From an uncultured Alistipes sp. (GTDB lineage Bacteria > Bacteroidota > Bacteroidia > Bacteroidales > Rikenellaceae): 10,570 nucleotides of DNA. Position numbers and translations under genes: made by a program. Positions 7,068 to 10,570 of the stretch are shown one piece after another (position 1 is the first letter of the stretch; the number at the start of each line of letters is the position of its first letter). The notes beneath the pieces were generated by a model, which searched no databases, had not been told where the DNA came from, and saw only the letters and a program-made list of their open reading frames with translations. Where the stretch lies: the NCBI GenBank assembly GCA_937880705.1, contig CALGRZ010000049.1:1-10570 (forward strand), read 5' to 3'.

Positions 7068-7475
7068 ATGACATCCAACCTTTATCGTTTCAATGTGGCC
7101 ATACTATCCACCTCCGAGGAGGTGGCAGGCACCATAGCCCGCGCCCTCGACGACGGCTGCTGCGACATTGTGCTGATACACGATGGCGAGGAGCTTATCA
7201 CCACTCTGCGCCGACACCACCTCGACCTTATCATCATCGTCGTCACCGACTACTCCAAGAGCGATGCCACGCTCTACAACCTTGTCAAGTGGCTACACCT
7301 CGCTCGCATCGACATCTTTGTCATCACCAGCCATCACAGCGTGCGCCATACTATGCACCTGCTCGCCACGGGGGTGAGGCAGTGTCTGACCCTGCCCCTG
7401 CCCCTCGAGAGGCTTAGGCGCAAGGTCTTTGACCACCTCGCAACGAAGCAGCGACACCGAGCATCCATAAGCTGA
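7068..7475 (+). CDS. small protein with a receiver-like fold lacking phosphorylation residues
   Basis: Protein of 135 residues. The alternation of hydrophobic strands and helices follows a CheY-type receiver: FNVAILSTS, DIVLIHDGEEL, LDLIIIVVTDY, DIFVITSHHS, ATGVRQCLTLPLPLERL. The active-site positions are changed: the acidic pair after strand 1 is STS, strand 3 ends IIIVV without the phosphoacceptor Asp, and the lysine of the usual K-P-F/L signature near the end is replaced (LTLPLPLERL). It is therefore best called a pseudo-receiver, probably a protein-interaction module that needs no phosphorylation; this is an inference from the pattern, not a database match. There is no output domain. Codon use resembles the neighbouring GC-rich genes, supporting this frame over an overlapping open one. 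It is 72 bases ahead of cysQ, which seems to have its own promoter. Confidence 0.7.
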   Translation: MTSNLYRFNVAILSTSEEVAGTIARALDDGCCDIVLIHDGEELITTLRRHHLDLIIIVVTDYSKSDATLYNLVKWLHLARIDIFVITSHHSVRHTMHLLATGVRQCLTLPLPLERLRRKVFDHLATKQRHRASIS

Positions 7476-7501
7476 TAAACCAATAATTTATTGCTCGGCA
7501 C

Positions 7502-7532
7502 TTGCTTATATAGAAATATATTGTTAACTTTA
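7502..7532 (+). promoter_or_regulatory. probable promoter of the cysQ-type gene
   Basis: TTG at 7502-7504, 20 bases, then TAACTTTA at 7525-7532, one mismatch from the TAnnTTTG consensus. It places the transcription start about 10 bases before ATG 7548 and argues against the earlier in-frame TTG at 7491 as start codon. Confidence 0.45.
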
Positions 7533-7547
7533 CAGAAGAATAGTTCA

Positions 7548-8402
7548 ATGGCCACTAAAACCTATATCACCATGATTGATGACCGCATCCGAGAGTACCT
7601 TCTACCGCGACAATTCAATGCTGCCGTGCGTGCCGGTGCCGCCATTATGAAGATATACAAGCACAGCGACGACTATCTCATCTCGATGAAGAGTGACCAT
7701 ACACCCATCACCATTGCCGACCGCATGGCCCACGACACCATCAAGGATGCGCTGGGCTCGACACGCATACCCATACTCTCGGAGGAGGGTCGCGAGATGC
7801 TCTACGACGAGCGTCGCAACTGGGAGCTCTTTTGGCTTGTCGACCCGCTCGATGGCACGGTGGAGTTTATCAAGGGCAACAACGAGTTCACGGTAAACAT
7901 CGCCCTGATGGAGAATAACCGCTGCATAAGCTCCGTGGTCTATGTCCCCTACCACAAGAAGATTTATATCGCCGAGCAGGGCCGTGGAGCGTGGGTGATG
8001 CTCAATGTCGAGCCTACGGCCGATGCCGACTACGACTACGAGGCGATACACGGCAACATGCAGCGACTGCCCCTCGCAACAACCCGACACGACAACTTCC
8101 GCGTCGCCGTGTCACGCTCGCACCAGACCGACGACACACACACCCATATAGCCACGCTTCGCAAGGAGCACCCCGACCTGGAGATTGTCGAGCAGGGCAG
8201 CTCGTATAAGTTCTGCCTGCTTGCCGAGGGCGTCGTCGACTACTACATACGCACCACAACCACCTCGGAGTGGGATACCGCTGCCGGTGAGCTTATCCTC
8301 GCCGAGGCGGGCGGCACCACCTACGCCTACCCCACCGGTGAGGAGCTTGCATACAACAAAGAGGTGCTGGACAACCCCTGGTTTGTTGCCCGCCGTCAAT
8401 AA
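7548..8402 (+). CDS. cysQ: 3'(2'),5'-bisphosphate nucleotidase, CysQ type
   Basis: Inositol-monophosphatase-family phosphatase that most likely hydrolyses 3'-phosphoadenosine 5'-phosphate (PAP) to AMP and phosphate, clearing the by-product of sulfate assimilation or sulfotransfer. With ATG 7548 as start it has 284 residues. Metal-binding motifs are all present: K48-S-D-H-T52 with A57-D58, the S78-E79-E80 pair, D99-P-L-D102-G-T104 followed by EFIKGNNEFTVNIAL (the CysQ-like form), and W242-D243-T-A-A-G near the end. The frame also runs up to a TTG at 7491, but a promoter-like sequence lies inside that extension and the ATG product starts at the usual family position. No other sulfur gene is in the window. 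A strong hairpin follows the stop. Confidence 0.9.
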   Translation: MATKTYITMIDDRIREYLLPRQFNAAVRAGAAIMKIYKHSDDYLISMKSDHTPITIADRMAHDTIKDALGSTRIPILSEEGREMLYDERRNWELFWLVDPLDGTVEFIKGNNEFTVNIALMENNRCISSVVYVPYHKKIYIAEQGRGAWVMLNVEPTADADYDYEAIHGNMQRLPLATTRHDNFRVAVSRSHQTDDTHTHIATLRKEHPDLEIVEQGSSYKFCLLAEGVVDYYIRTTTTSEWDTAAGELILAEAGGTTYAYPTGEELAYNKEVLDNPWFVARRQ

Positions 8403-8427
8403 TTTTTTCCGCTTGCCACACCCCGAA

Positions 8428-8460
8428 ATAGGCCCTGCACACCGCTGTGCAGGGCCCTAT
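8428..8460 (+). terminator. long hairpin after the cysQ-type gene
   Basis: GGCCCTGCACA (8431-8441) pairs perfectly with TGTGCAGGGCC (8446-8456) around a CCGC loop; outer bases ATA/TAT also pair if one C is bulged. There is no T run after it (only one between stop and hairpin), so it may be a 3' end stabiliser or a terminator of the T-poor kind found in Bacteroidetes. Confidence 0.6.
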
Positions 8461-8494
8461 CCGTTATGCTTATAATGCTATAAAAAATAACAAT

Positions 8495-8525
8495 TTGACT
8501 TTTTGATATTGTTGTCCTATCTTTG
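8495..8525 (+). promoter_or_regulatory. Bacteroidetes-type promoter of the thioredoxin gene
   Basis: TTG at 8495-8497 (in TTTGAC), 20 bases, then TATCTTTG at 8518-8525: both elements match the consensus exactly. The start codon follows about 40 bases later. Confidence 0.82.
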
Positions 8526-8564
8526 CAACGAAAAGATAACTAATAACTAAAAACGATTGATACT

Positions 8565-8921
8565 ATGGCAACTATACATTTGACAAAGGGCGGTTTCGAG
8601 AACCGCATCGCAAAGATAGAGGAGATGGCCACCGAGTGGCGATTTTTGGGCACACGCCCCGCACTTATCGACTTCTACGCCTCGTGGTGTGGCCCCTGTC
8701 AGCGTCTCTCACCCATCATCGACGAGCTTGCCGAGGAGTACGAGGGCAAGGTGGATATCTACAAGGTGGATGTCGATGCCGAGAGTGATCTCGCGCGCCT
8801 CTTCAAGGTGCGCTCCATACCCACGCTTGTCTACATCCCGATGGATGGGCTGCCCATCGTGGAGCTTGGTGGCAAGGGCAAGGGCGAACTCAAAGAGAAG
8901 CTCGATGCACTGCTCAAGTAA
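8565..8921 (+). CDS. trxA: thioredoxin
   Basis: Small cytoplasmic thiol-disulfide oxidoreductase of 118 residues. The redox motif W41-C42-G-P-C45 follows the LIDFYASWCGPC strand, with the buried D36, and the cis-proline loop is S84-I-P86-T. The thioredoxin fold fills about residues 10-118. There is no signal peptide or lipobox, so it is the cytoplasmic reductant (for ribonucleotide reductase, peroxiredoxins and others), not an exported TlpA/DsbE form. The N-terminus is about ten residues longer than E. coli TrxA. Single-gene unit with its own promoter and a strong terminator. Confidence 0.93.
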   Translation: MATIHLTKGGFENRIAKIEEMATEWRFLGTRPALIDFYASWCGPCQRLSPIIDELAEEYEGKVDIYKVDVDAESDLARLFKVRSIPTLVYIPMDGLPIVELGGKGKGELKEKLDALLK

Positions 8922-8927
8922 AATGAA

Positions 8928-8967
8928 TACTCCTCGCACTCGGGTAGGTGCGAGGAGTAATTTTTTT
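8928..8967 (+). terminator. intrinsic terminator of the thioredoxin gene
   Basis: A perfect 12-base stem (TACTCCTCGCAC 8928-8939 with GTGCGAGGAGTA 8948-8959, 8-base loop) is followed by seven T residues at 8961-8967. It also stands downstream of the opposing TIR gene, which ends at 9000, but lacks a T run in that direction. Confidence 0.93.
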
Positions 8968-8970
8968 AAG

Positions 8971-9026
8971 CAACAGCCACTGCCACCAAAGCCTAAATAC
9001 TAAAAAGCGGAGACAGCGCGCACATA
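8971..9026 (-). repeat. direct repeat, copy 1: end of the lectin-like domain plus 3' flank
   Basis: Identical to 10231-10286 in 55 of 56 bases (the mismatch is 8999/10259), exactly 1260 bases away in the same orientation. It covers the last eight codons (YVRAVSAF), the stop and 28 non-coding bases. Conservation of non-coding bases shows recent duplication, gene conversion or a required recombination site. Confidence 0.95.
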
Positions 9027-10001
9027 CGAGTAGCCGTTGCACTTACGGTAGTTGTAGGTGTAGCCATTGCGCATATTGACACACCACGCGTAGATATCAT
9101 CCTCAGTTGATGACCAATAAAAATTGTTACCCACTATTATCTTACCGAGCCTTTCAAGAGTTACGTTGATTTTCTCTTTAGCTGCATATATGCTTTCTAA
9201 CTCATATATCGCCGGCAGATACCAATCCTTACCCTTACTCCTACACCACTCAAACGCAAGATACTCATCGCTATCCGAGCGGGCCAATACCCTATCAGTA
9301 TTTGCCTTGCCATCTCTCGTGCTTGATGCTCCTACGACAATCCTTCTGTCATATTGCTCTTTTGTGCACCACTTCCGTTCCACTTGATCGAGGCTTACAA
9401 TCTTACCATGGCGACCATCAGCCGACACCTCAAAGACAATACCCTCCTTGCCGCCCTCGTTGTAGTAGTCACCCACCTTATAGCTCTTGATAGGTGCAGA
9501 CGCAGGTTGGGGTGCGGGTTTGGGTGCGGGTTTGGGTGCGGGTTTGGGTGTCGAGTTCAAAACCGGTGCGGGTGTGGCTTTAGCTGTCGACACCGACAGC
9601 TCCATATCGAGCAGCTTGGCCACATTGTCTGCCACCGAGCCAAAGAGCTCTGCAGGGTTAGGGAAGGCATCTATCCAGTTGATATTCTTTAGGTAGTACT
9701 TCTTGGCACCCTTAAAGGCATCGTCCGTAATTCTAAAGGTGAGTATAGGTTTGCTATCCTCGCTGGCAAGCTCTATCTCGCGGTCTACCTGATCGGAGTT
9801 GTTGAAGTGGTCGGAGAAGACCACAACCATCATACGGCTCTCGTCCAACGCCTCGACAATGGCGCGTGGCCACACCACACCGCGCGGTATATCGCGGTAG
9901 GCGACAAAGCATCTAATCTTGTGCTGCTCGAGGTAGGCACACAGCCCCTCAACGACCTTCTGGTCGTGCGACGAGTAGCTTATAAATACGTCGTACTTCA
10001 T
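9000..10001 (-). CDS. TIR-domain protein with a C-terminal DUF1566/C-type-lectin-like variable domain
   Basis: 333 residues from ATG 10001. Residues 1-135 are a bacterial TIR domain: start YDVFISYSSHD, the CFVAYRDIPRG loop, then MMVVVFSDHFNNSDQVDREIELA and KNINWIDAFP. The acidic residue usual two places after the aromatic of the W-x-E-x-I stretch is R46 here, so NADase activity is uncertain. A proline-rich hinge (about 144-170, PKPAPKPAP) follows. Residues 173-333 are a DUF1566/FISUMP-type domain with a C-type-lectin fold: YKVGDYYNEGGKEG, GRHGKIVSLD, WYLP, YWSSTE and the terminal YVRAVSAF. The end (NGYTYNYRKCNGYSY) looks like the variable part of DGR target proteins. An upstream in-frame TTG (10034) is rejected because the promoter lies within that extension. 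No signal peptide: the protein is cytoplasmic. A paralogue follows upstream at 10260. Confidence 0.85.
   Translation of the reverse strand: MKYDVFISYSSHDQKVVEGLCAYLEQHKIRCFVAYRDIPRGVVWPRAIVEALDESRMMVVVFSDHFNNSDQVDREIELASEDSKPILTFRITDDAFKGAKKYYLKNINWIDAFPNPAELFGSVADNVAKLLDMELSVSTAKATPAPVLNSTPKPAPKPAPKPAPQPASAPIKSYKVGDYYNEGGKEGIVFEVSADGRHGKIVSLDQVERKWCTKEQYDRRIVVGASSTRDGKANTDRVLARSDSDEYLAFEWCRSKGKDWYLPAIYELESIYAAKEKINVTLERLGKIIVGNNFYWSSTEDDIYAWCVNMRNGYTYNYRKCNGYSYVRAVSAF
9510..9545 (-). repeat. 12-base tandem repeat encoding KPAP units
   Basis: Three perfect copies of GGGTGCGGGTTT (plus strand) with partial copies on both sides. They encode the PKPAPKPAPKPAP hinge between the TIR and lectin-like domains. 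The unit is a multiple of three, so copy-number changes would alter hinge length without breaking the frame. Confidence 0.93.
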
Positions 10002-10022
10002 AATTGAGCTAATACAGATATG

Positions 10023-10053
10023 CAAATATAGCAATTATCTGCAAGATAAGCAA
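10023..10053 (-). promoter_or_regulatory. Bacteroidetes-type promoter of the TIR gene
   Basis: On the minus strand TATATTTG (10030-10023) matches the -7 consensus exactly, with TTG (10053-10051) 20 bases upstream. The start of transcription would be near 10018, which fixes ATG 10001 as the likely start codon and gives the gene its own promoter separate from the paralogue upstream. Confidence 0.75.
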
Positions 10054-10071
10054 ATAATTGTAGGGAGGGCG

Positions 10072-10231
10072 AGTAGGAAGAGATGGGACTGGATAGGAAG
10101 GAATAGGAAGGAATAGGAAGAGATAGGAAGAAATAGGGATAGCATGTTGCTACGGGCTAAATGTCGCCCGCGCTAATGCCCATTAAGTCCTATCAAGTCC
10201 TATCGACTGCGCAAAGTCCTATTGACTGCGC
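10072..10231 (-). repeat. composite decamer-repeat element, right (inverted) copy
   Basis: Same modules as 6013-6306 but in reverse. Read on the minus strand: GCGCAGTC (10231-10224), a decamer, GCGCAGTC (10212-10205), two GATAGGACTT decamers (10204-10185), the 35-base core (10173-10139), then six degenerate TATCTCTTCC-type decamers (10135-10076). There is one core instead of two, and the decamers are less uniform than in the left copy. It lies directly after the duplicated 3' flank of the paralogue and directly before the TIR gene promoter, filling most of the 225 bases between the two genes. Confidence 0.87.
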
Positions 10232-10286
10232 AACAGCCACTGCCACCAAAGCCTAAATGCTAAAAAGCGGAGACAGCGCGCACATA
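10231..10286 (-). repeat. direct repeat, copy 2: end of the lectin-like domain plus 3' flank
   Basis: Partner of 8971-9026 (55/56 identical). Its outer edge coincides with the GCGCAGTC box of the composite repeat (they share base 10231), so identity to the first copy stops exactly where the repeat element begins. Confidence 0.95.
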
Positions 10287-10570
10287 GAAGGAGACTTTCT
10301 TATTGAAGTTGAAGGTGTCGCCATCGCTCAGATCGACAAGCCACGCGCAGAACCCAGGTCCCTCCTCTGTTGATGACCAATACCACACAATTTCTCCCAA
10401 TTCTATCTTACCGAGCCTTTCAAGAGTTACGTTGATTTTCTCTTTAGCAGCAGATATGCTTTCTAACTCATCTTTCGCCGGCAGATACCAATCTCGGCCC
10501 ATCGCTCTGCACCATACAAACGCAGGATATGCCTCACTATCCGAGTGGGCCATTACCTTATCGGTATTTG
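10260..10570 (-). CDS. paralogous DUF1566/C-type-lectin-like domain, 3' part only
   Basis: The C-terminal 103 residues of a gene that continues past the right edge: the frame is open to 10570 and the residues NTDKV before the first visible Met (10553) match NTDRV of the TIR protein. Shared blocks with that protein are SDS-x-x-Y-x-AF-x-WCR, DWYLPA, ELESI, AAKEKINVTLERLGKI, YWSSTE and YVRAVSAF. Between them the loops differ in sequence and length. A 45-base run (10404-10448) is identical to 9138-9182 even at silent sites, whereas the part before GATTGG differs at many third positions. Whether it also has an N-terminal TIR domain cannot be seen. Confidence 0.87.
   Translation of the reverse strand, partial: NTDKVMAHSDSEAYPAFVWCRAMGRDWYLPAKDELESISAAKEKINVTLERLGKIELGEIVWYWSSTEEGPGFCAWLVDLSDGDTFNFNKKVSFYVRAVSAF

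Noticed and set aside
6974..7417. Longer plus-strand frame overlapping the small receiver-like gene
   Set aside because: It yields a His/Pro/Arg-rich sequence with no fold pattern and runs through the rplU promoter; the frame starting at 7068 has normal codon use and strand/helix alternation.
9000..9240. A simple single-template DGR variable region covering the whole C-terminus
   Set aside because: The loops around YWSSTE differ by codon insertions/deletions and by changes not explained by adenine mutation, so at most part of the domain fits one template, or the two genes use different templates.
10023..10034. Upstream TTG start (10034) for the TIR protein
   Set aside because: The -7 promoter element occupies 10023-10030, inside the proposed extension, and the TIR domain begins right at ATG 10001 (MKYDVFISYSS).

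Overview
The window looks like chromosome from a gut-type Bacteroidales bacterium. The grounds are the ribosomal protein L21/L27 pair, a porin O/P-like outer-membrane protein beside a two-domain nucleoside-recognition membrane protein, and repeated promoters of the Bacteroidetes type (TTG, about 20 bases, TAnnTTTG) with weak or absent Shine-Dalgarno sites. A Rikenellaceae/Alistipes-like host is possible but is only a guess.

Layout. (1) Bases 1-2892 are AT-rich: a possible gene end, a sensor-less histidine kinase with its OmpR-type response regulator, and on the opposite strand a class C beta-lactamase-like lipoprotein whose 3' end overlaps the regulator by 11 bases. (2) A clearly GC-richer block follows: porin and nucleoside-recognition protein (one operon, strong terminator), then a gene-free stretch packed with 10-base repeats, then rplU-rpmA on the minus strand. 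(3) From 7068 on the plus strand come a small protein that looks like a receiver domain without its active-site residues, a CysQ-type bisphosphate nucleotidase, and a thioredoxin, the last two with hairpins behind them. (4) The right end, minus strand, holds a TIR-domain protein with a proline-rich hinge and a C-type-lectin-like DUF1566 domain. Behind it come a second, inverted copy of the 10-base-repeat element and the 3' end of a paralogue of the same lectin-like domain.

The most interesting part is (4). The two lectin-like C-termini, 1260 bases apart, share blocks of near-perfect nucleotide identity, including non-coding bases after the stop. In a 16-codon stretch just before the C-terminus they differ 11 times, always at codon position 1 or 2 and never at position 3, and most differences have adenine in one copy. 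That is what adenine-directed mutagenesis by a diversity-generating retroelement (DGR) leaves behind, although codon insertions/deletions between the copies and the absence of a reverse transcriptase here keep this unproven. A TIR effector joined to a diversifying binding domain would fit a recognition or defence protein.

The second notable structure is the modular repeat element at 6013-6306 and, inverted, at 10072-10231: GCAGTC boxes, TAGGACTT decamers, a 35-base core, then TAGGAAGAGA-type decamers pointing the other way.
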